A stretch of DNA of 32,408 nt from Mycobacterium sp. (GTDB lineage Bacteria; Actinomycetota; Actinomycetes; Mycobacteriales; Mycobacteriaceae). Below are positions 9,925 through 18,244 of this stretch, piece by piece (position 1 is the stretch's first letter; each line of letters starts with the position of its first letter). The notes beneath the pieces were generated by a model. It ran no database searches. It saw nothing but the letters and a program-made list of their open reading frames with translations, and was not told the DNA's origin. The position numbers were made by a program, and so were the translations under genes. The stretch is from assembly GCA_020438865.1 (NCBI GenBank), contig JAGQTU010000046.1:1-32408 (forward strand), in the 5' to 3' direction.

Positions 9925-10785
9925 ATGCCAATGTCGGCTCCGTCCCTGTTCCGCCCAGTCGAGGAACGCCGGGTTTCGGTGGTGCGCGATGTGGCCGCGG
10001 TCGGCCGGGTGCTCGCGGACGATCCGGTCGGCTCGTGCATGGTGGCCGCGCGGGTGGCCGACCACGGTGTCGACCCGCAGGCGATCGGCGGGGAGTTGTG
10101 GACGCGCCGCAGCGCCGAGGAGTCGCTCTGTTACGCCGGCGCGAATCTGATCCCGCTGCGTGGGTCCTCGGGTGACCTCGGCGCCTTCGCCGACAAGGCG
10201 ATGAGCACCGCACGGCGCTGCTCGTCCCTGGTGGGCCGGGCCGAACTCGTGCTGCCGATGTGGGAGCGCCTGGAGCCGGCCTGGGGCCCGGCCCGCGACG
10301 TGCGCGACCAGCAGCCGCTGATGGCCATCGGCTCCCGGCCCGCCTGCCGCCCCGACCCGGCGGTGCGCCGGGTGCAAGCCGACGAACTGGACGCCTACCT
10401 GGTGGCCGCGATCGACATGTTCATCGGCGAGGTCGGCATCGACCCGCGCATCGGCGACGGCGGGCGGGGATACCGCCGTCGGGTGGCCAGCCTGATCGCC
10501 GCCGGCCGCGCCTACGCCCGGTTCGAGCACGGCCGGGTGATCTTCAAGGCCGAGGTGGGCTCCCAGTCCCCGGTGGTGGGCCAGATTCAGGGCGTCTGGG
10601 TGCATCCGGAGTGCCGCGGCCGCGGTCTCGGCACCCGCGGCACGGCCACGGTGGCGGCGGCGGTGGTGGATAGCGGCCGCATCGCCAGCCTGTACGTCAA
10701 CAGCTACAACACCGTCGCCCGCGCCGCCTACAGCCGGGTCGGCTTCGTCGAGGTCGGCACCTTCGCGACCGTCCTGCTCGACTGA
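9925..10785 (+). CDS. GNAT-family N-acetyltransferase with N-terminal DUF4081-like domain
   Basis: The 286-residue protein matches the Rv2867c type conserved downstream of ispG in mycobacteria. The N-terminal half (about residues 10-130, with GANLIPLRG and a WGPARDVRDQQPLM segment) resembles DUF4081. The C-terminal half is a GNAT fold: IQGVWVHPECRGRGLGTRG carries the acetyl-CoA R-G-x-G-x-G/A loop, then LYVNSYNTVARAAYSRVGF forms the conserved final motif. The acceptor is unknown. A second ATG at 9931 is possible. Lying 38 bp after ispG, it is probably in the same transcript. Confidence 0.85.
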   Translation: MPMSAPSLFRPVEERRVSVVRDVAAVGRVLADDPVGSCMVAARVADHGVDPQAIGGELWTRRSAEESLCYAGANLIPLRGSSGDLGAFADKAMSTARRCSSLVGRAELVLPMWERLEPAWGPARDVRDQQPLMAIGSRPACRPDPAVRRVQADELDAYLVAAIDMFIGEVGIDPRIGDGGRGYRRRVASLIAAGRAYARFEHGRVIFKAEVGSQSPVVGQIQGVWVHPECRGRGLGTRGTATVAAAVVDSGRIASLYVNSYNTVARAAYSRVGFVEVGTFATVLLD

Positions 10786-10906
10786 CGCCCAGTCCTCGCG
10801 CCCAATGTCGAGTTGTTGACGCTGCCCGCCGGAGTTTCCGCGATCAAGTCGACCTTCGGCGGCTGACGGGCCGGTGCGCCTCCGCCGCAATGTGGTCACA
10901 GGCTCA

Positions 10907-10912
10907 TAACAT
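10907..10912 (+). promoter_or_regulatory. -10 element, probable leaderless start of the PBP lipoprotein gene
   Basis: TAACAT lies 8 bases before the ATG at 10921. With no Shine-Dalgarno visible, transcription would begin at or next to the start codon. No good -35 hexamer is seen. Confidence 0.45.
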
Positions 10913-10920
10913 CTGCCCCA

Positions 10921-12744
10921 ATGGTTACTTGCACCCCAATAGCAACACGAGTAACAGGCGTCGTCTCGGTGCTGACCGTGCTGGCGGCCAGCGTCACCCT
11001 GTCGGCCTGCACGCCGCGCCCGGACGGCCCCACGCCGGCCGCCGAGCAGTTCTTCGCCGACCTGAGCAAGGGCGACACCGCGGGGGCCGCGCAGCTCTCC
11101 GATCGCCCGTCCGACGCCCGAGTCGCGCTCAACCAGGCGTGGTCGGGCCTACAGGCCACCCACCTGGACACCCAGATCCTGGGGTCACGCTTCACCGGGG
11201 ACACCGGCAGCGTGAACTACCGCTTCACTTGGCAGCTGCCCAAGAAGCGCACCTGGACCTACGACGGTGTGCTCAACATGATCCGCGACGAGGGTCGGTG
11301 GCACGTCCGGTGGACCGCGGGCAGCCTGCACCCCAAGCTCGGCGAGCATCAGACCTTCGCCCTGCGGGCCGACCCGCCGCGCCGGGCATCGGTGAACGAG
11401 ATGGGCGGCTCCGACGTTCTGGTGCCCGGCAACCTGTACCACTACCAACTCGACGCCGCGCAGGCCGGCGGGGAGTTGATGAAGACCTCGCGGGTGGTCG
11501 CCGACGCGTTGCGGCAGTTCGACGACACCCTGGACCCGCAGCGGCTGGCCGAGGAGGCCAGCTCGTCGAGCACCCCGCTGGAGCTGATCACGCTGCGGCC
11601 ATCCGACCACGACAAGGTCGGACCGGTGCTCGACGGGCTGCCCGGGGTGGTGGTCACCCCGCAGGCCGACCTGCTGCCGACCGACGACAGCTTCGCCCCG
11701 GCCATCATCGGCCAGGTCAAGAAGGCGGTGATCGACCAGCTCGACGGTGAGGCCGGCTGGCGGGTGGTCAGCGTCAACCAGAACGGCGCGGACGTCGACA
11801 TCCTCAACGAGGTGGCGCCGCAGCCGGCGCCGTCGATGTCGATCACGCTGGACCGACCGGTGCAGAACGCCGCCCAGCACGCCGTGGACACCCAGGGCCG
11901 CAAGGCGATGCTGGTGGTGATCAAGCCGTCGACGGGCGACATCCTGGCGGTCGCGCAGAACGCCGCGGCCGACGCCGACGGGCCCGCCGCCACCACCGGC
12001 CTGTACCCCCCGGGGTCGACCTTCAAGATCGTCACCGCCGGCGCGGCCATCGACCGGTCCATGGCCACCCCGAACACGCTGCTGGGCTGCCCGGGCGAGA
12101 TCGACATCGGCGACCGCACCATCCCGAACTACGACAAATTCGACCTGGGCACGGTCCCGATGGCCAAGGCGTTCGCCAACTCGTGCAACACCACCTTCGC
12201 CGAGCTGGCCAGCCGGATGCCACCGACCGCCCTGACCGTGGCGGCCTCCCAGTACGGCATCGGGCCGGACTACACCGTCGACGGCATCACCACCGTCACC
12301 GGTTCGGTGCCTCCGACGGTGAACCTCGCCGAACGCACCGAGGACGGCTTCGGCCAGGGCAAGGTGCTGGTCACGCCGTTCGGAATGGCGCTGGCCGCGG
12401 CCACGGTCGCGGCGGGCAAAACCCCGACGCCGCGCCTGATCTCCGGCACCCAGACCACCGAGACCGGCGAGCACCCGCCGATCAGCCCGCCGATGCTCGA
12501 CGGCCTGCGCGAGATGATGCGGCTCGTCGTCACCAACGGCACCGCCCGCGACATCGCCGGATCCGGCGAGGTCTACGGCAAGACCGGTGAGGCCGAGTTC
12601 CAGGGCGGCTCGCACGCCTGGTTCGCCGGCTATCGCGGGGATTTGGCCTTCGCGGCGTTGATCGTCGGCGGCGGCAGTTCGGAGTACGCCGTGCGGATGG
12701 TCCGGATGATGTTCGACGAACTGCCGGGCGACTACCTGACCTGA
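10921..12744 (+). CDS. penicillin-binding lipoprotein (transpeptidase, PBP-lipo type)
   Basis: The 607-residue class B-type penicillin-binding protein is anchored by lipidation rather than by a membrane helix: the lipobox is L27-S-A-C30. An NTF2-like MecA_N domain covers about residues 38-150, a PBP dimer domain follows, and the transpeptidase domain carries S366-T-F-K369 (SxxK), S421-C-N423 (SxN) and K554-T-G556 (KTG). It is homologous by order and architecture to Rv2864c, described as PBP-lipo and implicated in growth and beta-lactam response. The likely role is peptidoglycan crosslinking on the outer side of the membrane. It ends 13 bp inside the convergent TetR gene. Confidence 0.92.
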   Translation: MVTCTPIATRVTGVVSVLTVLAASVTLSACTPRPDGPTPAAEQFFADLSKGDTAGAAQLSDRPSDARVALNQAWSGLQATHLDTQILGSRFTGDTGSVNYRFTWQLPKKRTWTYDGVLNMIRDEGRWHVRWTAGSLHPKLGEHQTFALRADPPRRASVNEMGGSDVLVPGNLYHYQLDAAQAGGELMKTSRVVADALRQFDDTLDPQRLAEEASSSSTPLELITLRPSDHDKVGPVLDGLPGVVVTPQADLLPTDDSFAPAIIGQVKKAVIDQLDGEAGWRVVSVNQNGADVDILNEVAPQPAPSMSITLDRPVQNAAQHAVDTQGRKAMLVVIKPSTGDILAVAQNAAADADGPAATTGLYPPGSTFKIVTAGAAIDRSMATPNTLLGCPGEIDIGDRTIPNYDKFDLGTVPMAKAFANSCNTTFAELASRMPPTALTVAASQYGIGPDYTVDGITTVTGSVPPTVNLAERTEDGFGQGKVLVTPFGMALAAATVAAGKTPTPRLISGTQTTETGEHPPISPPMLDGLREMMRLVVTNGTARDIAGSGEVYGKTGEAEFQGGSHAWFAGYRGDLAFAALIVGGGSSEYAVRMVRMMFDELPGDYLT

Positions 12745-13388
12745 ACGGCACCGCTCTGGTAGCGGGCCGTCACCCGGTTGACGAACTCCTCGAAGTAAGT
12801 GAGCGACGACGCAGACGCGATGCCGCGCAGGATGATGCGCCAGGAGCTGCGAAGACCGGTGTAGACGTCGCCGGCCCCGGCGTCGAACACGATTTGCGCG
12901 CCGACCATTGCCGACCGGATGCTGTCGGCCGCCTCGGCGCAGTCGACGTCGGCGACCACGTCTCCCGCGGCGACGGCGGATTCGATGGCCGAGATGAAGA
13001 TCCGCCTGCGCGCGGTGAAACTGGATTTCCCGACGGCTCGCACGGCCGGAACCACCAGCCGCAGTTGGTGGCCGACCCGGACCAACTGATCGCGGCGCAT
13101 GGCTTCGGCCACCGCGAAAGTGGCCCGGATCAGGTTTTCGAGGGCCGGGCCGGACGGAGCCTGGATGGTCGCGACGAGGATCCGGTGAATCTCTGCGTAT
13201 GCCGCCTCGACGATGGCGGCGGCGACGGATTCCTTGGTGTGGAAGTGGTAGTAGAAGGCGCCCTTGGTGACGCCCGCCCGGTTGATGATGTCGGTCAGCC
13301 CGGCGCCGGAGAAACCGATCTCCTCGGACAGGTCCAGAGCGGCCTGAACGATGGCGCCCCGGGTCGCCTGTGCTCGCGCCTGCACCAT
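12732..13388 (-). CDS. TetR-family regulator, ScbR/gamma-butyrolactone-receptor-like
   Basis: The 218-residue TetR protein has an N-terminal helix-turn-helix (LTDIINRAGVTKGAFYYHF, about residues 31-49), which with the preceding ATRGAIVQAALDLSEEIGF is typical of the ScbR/ArpA autoregulator-receptor subgroup. The C-terminal ligand domain (about 60-210) is of the size seen in that group. The frame is open upstream of 13388, but the ATG there has GGGAGGTG about 5 bases before it and begins the family-like sequence. The 3' end overlaps the PBP gene by 13 bp. It is divergent from a second TetR gene with an 82-bp gap. The ligand and targets cannot be deduced; mycobacteria are not known for gamma-butyrolactones. 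Confidence 0.85.
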   Translation of the reverse strand: MVQARAQATRGAIVQAALDLSEEIGFSGAGLTDIINRAGVTKGAFYYHFHTKESVAAAIVEAAYAEIHRILVATIQAPSGPALENLIRATFAVAEAMRRDQLVRVGHQLRLVVPAVRAVGKSSFTARRRIFISAIESAVAAGDVVADVDCAEAADSIRSAMVGAQIVFDAGAGDVYTGLRSSWRIILRGIASASSLTYFEEFVNRVTARYQSGAVQVR

Positions 13389-13411
13389 TCCGCACCTCCC
13401 GCCGTCGACTT

Positions 13412-13425
13412 TGACGGTAACGTCA
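13412..13425. promoter_or_regulatory. inverted repeat between divergent TetR genes (candidate operator)
   Basis: TGACG-GTAA-CGTCA, with 5-bp perfect arms, lies in the 82-bp gap between the two divergent TetR genes, 23 bp from one start and 45 bp from the other. Position and symmetry suit a TetR-family operator serving both promoters. No unambiguous -35/-10 pair was seen. Confidence 0.45.
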
Positions 13426-13470
13426 GAACACTCCGGGTTTCTGGTAATCGACGAGGAAGCACGATCCGCC

Positions 13471-14031
13471 ATGGACAGTCCCGCCGCGGTCGATCGGCCG
13501 GCGATCCTCGACGCGGCGCTGAAAGAGGTCGTCGCTCGTGGCATCGACGATTTCTCCGTCGCGGCGGTCGCGCGGCGGGTCGGCGTCGACGTCAGTGCGA
13601 TCACCCAAATCTGGGGCGACGGGCGCGTCCTGCTGCTGGAGGCGCAACTCGCCAGCGCATCGCGGCAGGTGCCGCTTCCCGATACCGGCAGCCTGGTGGG
13701 TGACCTCCAGGCATTGTCCGCGTCCCAGGCCGAGTTGGCCTCGACGACCCTGGGCCGGCGATGGGTGCACCGCTTTCTCTCGGCGGACGGCGACGCCGAC
13801 CTGTCCGAGATCCGGGCGGACTTCTGGCGGGTCCGATTGGAAGAGATGGTGCAGATTCTGCAGCGTGCCGCGGAGCGGGGCGAGTTGCGCGATGGCATCG
13901 ATCTCGACGACGCGATGCGGATGTTCCTCGGCGCCACGCTTTACGACATCGTCGTCGGTGACATCGCACCGCGGCCCGATTACCTCGCCCAACTGCTCGA
14001 CATCTTCATCCGCGGTATCAGCAGGCCCTGA
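13471..14031 (+). CDS. TetR-family transcriptional regulator
   Basis: The 186-residue regulator has a TetR-type N-terminal domain: AILDAALKEVVARGIDDFSVAA, then VARRVGVDVSAITQIWGD as the helix-turn-helix (about residues 29-50). The Ile/Thr-Gln-Ile-Trp variant of the usual LYYHF recognition helix is unusual. The C-terminal half ends with VGDIAPRPDYLAQLLDIFIRGI, typical of the TetR ligand and dimer domain. The ATG at 13471 is preceded by GAGGAAG at 13453-13459, while the upstream-extended frame reads through the divergent gene and is not credible. It ends 3 bp before the convergent Rieske gene. Target genes are unknown; the divergent TetR gene is the obvious candidate. Confidence 0.82.
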   Translation: MDSPAAVDRPAILDAALKEVVARGIDDFSVAAVARRVGVDVSAITQIWGDGRVLLLEAQLASASRQVPLPDTGSLVGDLQALSASQAELASTTLGRRWVHRFLSADGDADLSEIRADFWRVRLEEMVQILQRAAERGELRDGIDLDDAMRMFLGATLYDIVVGDIAPRPDYLAQLLDIFIRGISRP

Positions 14032-14034
14032 GCC

Positions 14035-14430
14035 TCAGCCGGCGACGATCGAGTTACCGGACACCTTGATCGGTGCCTTCACCAGCGGCTGGGTTGCGGG
14101 CCCGCGGGCCACCGCCCCGTCCAGGTCGAACTTGCTGCCGTGGCACGGGCACACGATGGTATCGCCGTCGACCGAGGTGAGCACGCAGCCGGCGTGGGTG
14201 CACCGGGCGATGAAACCGTCGAATAGGCCCGCCTTGGGTTGGGTGAGCACGACGTCGCCGACGATCTTGCCGGAACCGACCGGGATGTCGGCGGTGGCGG
14301 CCAGGACCTGCCCCGCGGCCGGAAGCTTCGCCGCCCGGGTCTTCTGTTCGGTTCGACAGGCTGCGACGGGAGCCGCGACAGGGACCACGGCGGCCCCGAT
14401 CAGCACCGCACGACGGGAGATACCGGACAT
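14035..14430 (-). CDS. Rieske [2Fe-2S] protein, Tat-exported lipoprotein
   Basis: The 131-residue protein has a twin-arginine motif (S5-R-R-A-V-L10), a hydrophobic core, and a lipobox V22-A-A-C25, so it is probably exported folded by Tat and lipid-anchored. The Rieske cluster motifs are C77-T-H79-A-G-C82 and C94-P-C96-H97-G-S: cluster ligands C77, H79, C94 and H97, with C82-C96 as the expected disulfide. It is a stand-alone ferredoxin-like domain; no oxygenase or cytochrome partner is adjacent, so its electron partner is unknown. The start has no Shine-Dalgarno but has a -10-like hexamer close upstream. It is divergent from the DUF1707 gene. Confidence 0.88.
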   Translation of the reverse strand: MSGISRRAVLIGAAVVPVAAPVAACRTEQKTRAAKLPAAGQVLAATADIPVGSGKIVGDVVLTQPKAGLFDGFIARCTHAGCVLTSVDGDTIVCPCHGSKFDLDGAVARGPATQPLVKAPIKVSGNSIVAG

Positions 14431-14438
14431 GGGGGACC

Positions 14439-14444
14439 AGGCTA
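14439..14444 (-). promoter_or_regulatory. -10-like hexamer, possible leaderless Rieske transcript
   Basis: On the minus strand TAGCCT (14444-14439) lies 8 bases before the Rieske ATG at 14430, with no Shine-Dalgarno between. Confidence 0.35.
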
Positions 14445-14475
14445 GTGCAGCCCGGAAAGGTAAATTGGAGTGGCC

Positions 14476-15051
14476 ATGACCGGAATCGAGCACACCCCCG
14501 CGCTGCGGGTTTCCGATGCCGACCGCAACGGAACACTGCGGCGGCTGCACAACGCGGTGGCGCTCGGGCTGATCGACATCGGCGAGTTCGAGGAACGCTC
14601 GGCGCAGGTGTCGGCGGCGCGGATGCGACCGGAACTCGATGTGCTGGTCGACGACCTCCCCGGGCCGGGTGCGATCGTGAGTTCGGCCACCGACCGGGTG
14701 GAGCTCCGGGGCTGGCTCGGCTCGCTGCGGCGCCACGGCGAGTGGATGGTGCCGACCCGGCTGGCGCTGGTGCGCCGGGTGGGTTCGGTGGATCTCGACC
14801 TCACCAACGCCCGGTTCGCCGGCCCGGTGGTGGTGATCGAACTCGACCTGGTACGTGGATCCCTGGACCTCCGGCTGCCCGAGGGCGCCAGTGCCTCGAT
14901 CGACGACGTCACCGTCTACGGCGGCAGCGCACGGGACCGCCGCAAGGACGCGCCGGCCGAGGGCACCCCGCATGTCGTGCTCACCGGACGGGTGGTGATG
15001 GGGTCGGTGAACGTGCGCGGCCCCAAGCGGCCACTCCTGCGTCGCCGTTAG
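14476..15051 (+). CDS. DUF1707 (SHOCT-like) domain protein
   Basis: The 191-residue protein has the DUF1707 domain at its N-terminus: [20 protein letters not shown], then [13 protein letters not shown] (about residues 9-50), the pattern of the actinobacterial DUF1707 family in which the motif precedes a variable region. The rest (about 75-190) is beta-rich with repeated VxLDL-type strands ([44 protein letters not shown]), resembling the C-terminal beta-helix of LiaF-like proteins. There is no signal peptide or membrane segment. ATG 14476 follows TTGGAG by 5 bases; GTG 14470 is an alternative. The function is unknown. map follows 10 bp downstream. Confidence 0.8.
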   Translation: MTGIEHTPALRVSDADRNGTLRRLHNAVALGLIDIGEFEERSAQVSAARMRPELDVLVDDLPGPGAIVSSATDRVELRGWLGSLRRHGEWMVPTRLALVRRVGSVDLDLTNARFAGPVVVIELDLVRGSLDLRLPEGASASIDDVTVYGGSARDRRKDAPAEGTPHVVLTGRVVMGSVNVRGPKRPLLRRR

Positions 15052-15061
15052 GCTGGTGACC

Positions 15062-15922
15062 ATGCCAGTTCGCAGTGCCCTTCGCGCCGGGGTGGTGGCA
15101 CCGACCCTGCCGGTGCCCAAGGCGATCGAGCGTCCCGAATACGCATGGAAGGCGACGGTCCAAGAAGGGTCCGAGCCGTGGGTGCAGACTCCCGAGGTCA
15201 TCGAGAAGATGCGCGTCGCCGGACGCATCGCGGCCGGGGCGCTGGCCGAGGCCGGCAAGGCGGTGGCCCCCGGGGTGACGACCGACGAGCTCGACCGCAT
15301 CGCCCACGAGTACATGGTCGACCACGGCGCCTACCCCTCGACGCTCGGCTACAAGGGTTTCCCGAAGTCCTGCTGCACCTCGCTGAACGAGATCATCTGC
15401 CACGGCATCCCGGACTCGACGGTCGTCGAGGACGGCGACATCGTCAACATCGACGTCACCGCCTACATCAACGGGGTGCACGGTGACACCAACGCCACCT
15501 TCCTGGCCGGCGACGTCAGCGAGGAACACCGGCTACTGGTCGAGCGCACCCATGAGGCGACGATGCGGGCCATCAAGGCCGTCAAACCGGGCCGGGCGCT
15601 GTCGGTGGTCGGCCGGGTGATCGAGGCGTACGCAAACCGGTTCGGCTACAACGTCGTTCGCGATTTCACCGGCCACGGCATCGGCACCACGTTCCACAAC
15701 GGGCTGGTGGTGCTGCACTATGACCAGCCCAGCGTCGAGACGGTGCTGGAGCCCGGCATGACGTTCACCATCGAGCCGATGATCAACCTCGGTGCGCTGG
15801 ACTACGAGATCTGGGACGACGGCTGGACCGTTGCCACCAAGGACCGCAAGTGGACGGCCCAGTTCGAGCACACCCTGGTCGTCACCGAGGACGGTGCCGA
15901 CATCCTGACCCTGGCTCCGTGA
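15062..15922 (+). CDS. map: methionine aminopeptidase, type 1c (MapB)
   Basis: The enzyme removes the initiator methionine co-translationally. The 286-residue product carries all five metal ligands, D131, D142, H205, E238 and E269, plus the catalytic H114, at the same numbers I recall for the M. tuberculosis MtMetAP1c enzyme. Its N-terminal extension of about 40 residues, with proline-rich VAPTLPVPK, is the ribosome-binding linker typical of that class. ATG 15062 gives the expected length; GTG 15056 is an alternative. It follows the DUF1707 gene closely. In the tuberculosis gene order glnA4 comes next; here about 9 kb of extra genes intervene. Confidence 0.95.
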   Translation: MPVRSALRAGVVAPTLPVPKAIERPEYAWKATVQEGSEPWVQTPEVIEKMRVAGRIAAGALAEAGKAVAPGVTTDELDRIAHEYMVDHGAYPSTLGYKGFPKSCCTSLNEIICHGIPDSTVVEDGDIVNIDVTAYINGVHGDTNATFLAGDVSEEHRLLVERTHEATMRAIKAVKPGRALSVVGRVIEAYANRFGYNVVRDFTGHGIGTTFHNGLVVLHYDQPSVETVLEPGMTFTIEPMINLGALDYEIWDDGWTVATKDRKWTAQFEHTLVVTEDGADILTLAP

Positions 15923-15928
15923 TGCCGC

Positions 15929-15985
15929 CGAGTGTGCGCCGGCGTACGCCGCCCTCGGCGTGTCGCGTACGAAACCGCACACTCG
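15929..15985. repeat. 57-bp imperfect palindromic element between map and cobQ
   Basis: The outer arms CGAGTGTGCG (15929-15938) and CGCACACTCG (15976-15985) are perfect 10-bp complements. Four bases inside each lies a second pair, CGTACGC (15943-15949) and GCGTACG (15965-15971). The central loop is 15 nt. The symmetry, including equal 4-nt spacers, shows one structured unit that could act as a terminator for map or be a copy of a dispersed mycobacterial palindromic repeat. No second copy is in this window. Confidence 0.7.
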
Positions 15986-15995
15986 CCGTGGACAG

Positions 15996-17510
15996 GTGAG
16001 CGGCGCACTGCTGGTCGCAGGCACCACCTCGGACGCCGGCAAGTCGATGGTGGTGGCCGGGCTGTGCCGGTTGATGGCACGCAAGGGAATTCGGGTGGCG
16101 CCGTTCAAGGCGCAGAACATGAGCAACAACTCGGTGGTCGCCCTGGACGCCGGGGGGGTCGCCGGCGAGATCGGCCGCGCCCAGGCCATGCAGGCCCGCG
16201 CGGCGGGCCTGGCCCCCAGCGTCCGGTTCAACCCGGTGCTCCTCAAACCCGGCAGTGACCGCACCTCACAACTGGTGGTACGGGGCCATCCCGTGGGCAC
16301 GGTCAACGCCGGCGACTATATCGAGCACCGCGACCGGCTCGCGGGCGTGGTCGCCGCGGAACTGGCCGCGCTGCGAGCCGAATTCGACGTGGTGCTCTGC
16401 GAAGGCGCCGGCTCCCCGGCCGAGATCAATCTGCGTGCAACGGATTTGGCGAACATGGGACTCGCGCGAGCGGCGGATATCCCGGTCGTGGTGGTCGGCG
16501 ACATCGACCGCGGCGGGGTGCTGGCCCACCTGTTCGGCACCGTGGCCGTGCTGGCGCCGGAGGACCAGGCGCTGATCGCCGGCTTCATCGTGAACAAGTT
16601 CCGCGGCGATCCCGCCCTGCTCGCACCCGGGCTCGACCAGCTCGCCGCGCTGACCGGGCGCCCGACCTACGGGGTGGTTCCCTACAGCGACGAGCTGTGG
16701 CTCGACGCCGAGGATTCGGTGTCGGTGTCGGCCCGCGCGGTCGTCGGCGTGCCGGCCCCGCCGCGCGGGCGCCAGTGGCTGCGTATCGGCGCGATCCGGC
16801 TGCCCCGCATCTCCAACTCCACCGACATCGAGGCCCTGGCCTGCGAGCCCGGGGTGCTGGTCCGCTGGGTCACCGACCCGGCCGACATCGCCGACGTCGA
16901 CGTCGTCGTCATACCGGGCACCAAGGCCACCGTCGCCGACCTGGCCTGGCTGCGGGATCGGGGTCTGGCCGACGCGATCGCCGCCCACGTCGGCTCCGGG
17001 CGGGTGGTGCTGGGAATCTGCGGCGGCTTCCAGATGCTGTGCGGGCACATCGACGACACCGTCGAGTCCCGCACCGGCGCGGTCGCCGGCCTGGGCCTGC
17101 TCGACGCCGACATCGCGTTCGCCCCCGACAAGGAGTTGCGCCGCTGGGAGGCCCCGCTGACCGGCTACGAGATCCACCACGGGCAGGTGGTCCGCTGCGC
17201 CGAGGACGGCTGGTTCGACGCCGGCGGCCGCCCGGGCGGCTACCGCCGGGCCGGGGTGTTCGGGACGCATTGGCACGGGTTGTTCGACAACGACGAGTTC
17301 CGCAGGAACTGGCTGACCGCGGTGGCCGCGGTGGCGGGCCGGCACGGGTTCAGCGTCGCGGGTGACGCCAGCGTCGCCGGGCGCCGCGACGCCCAGTTGG
17401 ACCTGATGGCCGACCTGCTGGTCGCGCACCTCGACATCGATGCGGTACTGGCGTTGGTGGACGGCGGCGCGCCGGTGCGTTCGACGATCACCAGCGCACT
17501 GCGTCGGTAG
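15996..17510 (+). CDS. cobQ: cobyric acid synthase (glutamine-hydrolysing)
   Basis: CobQ amidates the b, d, e and g side chains of adenosylcobyrinate a,c-diamide in late cobalamin synthesis. The 504-residue product starts with the dethiobiotin-synthetase-like ATP domain (P-loop G9-T-T-S-D-A-G-K-S17, [29 protein letters not shown]). It ends with a triad amidotransferase domain: nucleophile C342 in GICGGFQML and H425 in GTHWHG. GTG 15996 gives the family N-terminus ([16 protein letters not shown]); the in-frame GTG at 15960 lies inside the palindromic element and is unlikely. No other cob gene is adjacent. cobQ is elsewhere in the M. tuberculosis chromosome (Rv0255c), so this placement is a difference. 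Confidence 0.95.
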   Translation: MSGALLVAGTTSDAGKSMVVAGLCRLMARKGIRVAPFKAQNMSNNSVVALDAGGVAGEIGRAQAMQARAAGLAPSVRFNPVLLKPGSDRTSQLVVRGHPVGTVNAGDYIEHRDRLAGVVAAELAALRAEFDVVLCEGAGSPAEINLRATDLANMGLARAADIPVVVVGDIDRGGVLAHLFGTVAVLAPEDQALIAGFIVNKFRGDPALLAPGLDQLAALTGRPTYGVVPYSDELWLDAEDSVSVSARAVVGVPAPPRGRQWLRIGAIRLPRISNSTDIEALACEPGVLVRWVTDPADIADVDVVVIPGTKATVADLAWLRDRGLADAIAAHVGSGRVVLGICGGFQMLCGHIDDTVESRTGAVAGLGLLDADIAFAPDKELRRWEAPLTGYEIHHGQVVRCAEDGWFDAGGRPGGYRRAGVFGTHWHGLFDNDEFRRNWLTAVAAVAGRHGFSVAGDASVAGRRDAQLDLMADLLVAHLDIDAVLALVDGGAPVRSTITSALRR

Positions 17511-17520
17511 CCTGTTGCGC

Positions 17521-18180
17521 ATGGTGGGGCGGGGTGTGCTGGTGGTTGCGACGGCGCTGCTGCTCGCCGCCTGCGGCCAGACGGTGGCGGGCACCCCGAC
17601 CTGGCCCGGCGCCACGCTGGAGAAGGTCACCCTCACCGGTGCCGACCTCGAACCCGGTGTGCAGTTCGACCGCATCCACGACAAGCCCGGGCAGCGCGAC
17701 GGCGTCGGCGGTCCCGGGTCGATGTTGTCCCGGCCCGCGGGCTGCGCCAACGCGCTGACCGACGTGATCGCAAAGTCCGCCCAGCGCGGCCCCGGCAGTG
17801 CCACCAAGTACGCGGTGTCCTACGACGGTGTGCGCATCGTGATGACGGTGCTGTCCTGGTCGCTGGACCTCCAGCAACTGAAGGCCACCGCTAACCGCTG
17901 CGCGAAGTTCGAAGCGTTCTTCGACCCGAACTCCGAGGGCATTCCCATCACCACCACTCGGCTGCCGAGCACCGAGGACGGGCTGCTGGCATACCAGCAG
18001 ACGATGCAACTCAAGGGTGTGTCCAGCAGCGTCTACATGGCGTTCCAAAACGTCGGTGCGCTGTCGACGTTCGGAATCGCGTTCCCCACAGCGGATCCGG
18101 CCATCGAAGCCAAAGCGTCACTGCCGCAGACGTTCTTGGACGTCGTCGCCAAGCAGGCAGCCAAGATTCGGGCTTCCTGA
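17521..18180 (+). CDS. mycobacterial lipoprotein of unknown function
   Basis: The 219-residue protein has a short lipoprotein signal peptide (MVGRGV, hydrophobic core, lipobox L15-A-A-C18) and a Gly/Thr/Pro-rich linker AGTPTWPGA. The exported domain begins LEKVTLTGADLEPGVQFDRI, which resembles the opening strands of mycobacterial PknH-sensor-like/DUF5642-type extracytoplasmic domains; I hold that assignment loosely. Two Cys (in PAGCANAL and NRCAKF) could form a disulfide. The start lies 10 bp after cobQ, so co-transcription is likely, but no link to cobalamin is evident. A hairpin follows the stop. Confidence 0.75.
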   Translation: MVGRGVLVVATALLLAACGQTVAGTPTWPGATLEKVTLTGADLEPGVQFDRIHDKPGQRDGVGGPGSMLSRPAGCANALTDVIAKSAQRGPGSATKYAVSYDGVRIVMTVLSWSLDLQQLKATANRCAKFEAFFDPNSEGIPITTTRLPSTEDGLLAYQQTMQLKGVSSSVYMAFQNVGALSTFGIAFPTADPAIEAKASLPQTFLDVVAKQAAKIRAS

Positions 18181-18191
18181 TAACCGCCTAA

Positions 18192-18227
18192 GAGACCGCC
18201 CGGAAACGCCGCGGCGAAAGGCGGCTC
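18192..18227. terminator. hairpin after the lipoprotein gene
   Basis: GAG-A-CCGCC (18192-18200) pairs with GGCGGCTC (18220-18227) with one bulged A. The loop contains the palindrome CGCCGCGGCG. There is no T-run. It separates the lipoprotein gene from the next gene's promoter. Confidence 0.35.
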
Positions 18228-18232
18228 TCCAG

Positions 18233-18238
18233 TAGCGT
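18233..18238 (+). promoter_or_regulatory. -10 element, probable leaderless start
   Basis: TAGCGT ends 6 bases before the ATG at 18245 and no Shine-Dalgarno is present, which fits a leaderless transcript. Confidence 0.45.
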
Positions 18239-18244
18239 GACTTG

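Noticed and set aside
7256-10213. 985-codon open frame antisense to dxr, rip1, ispG and the GNAT gene
   Set aside because: It is a high-GC shadow frame with Arg/His/Asp-rich low-complexity translation and no recognisable domain, lying opposite four well-supported genes.
10826-10862. Possible terminator after the GNAT gene (CCGCCGGA / TTCGGCGG)
   Set aside because: The stem has a wobble and a 21-nt loop; too weak to annotate.
10891-10900. TGTGGTCACA upstream of the PBP gene as a CRP site
   Set aside because: Mycobacterial CRP sites have a 6-nt spacer between TGTGA and TCACA; this 2-nt spacing does not fit.
11185-13395. 736-codon minus-strand open frame through the PBP gene and the TetR gene
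   Set aside because: Its only meaningful content would be in other frames; the TetR and PBP genes explain the region.
18242-18244. TTG as start of the hydrolase-like gene
   Set aside because: The ATG immediately after is a better start and suits the -10 spacing.
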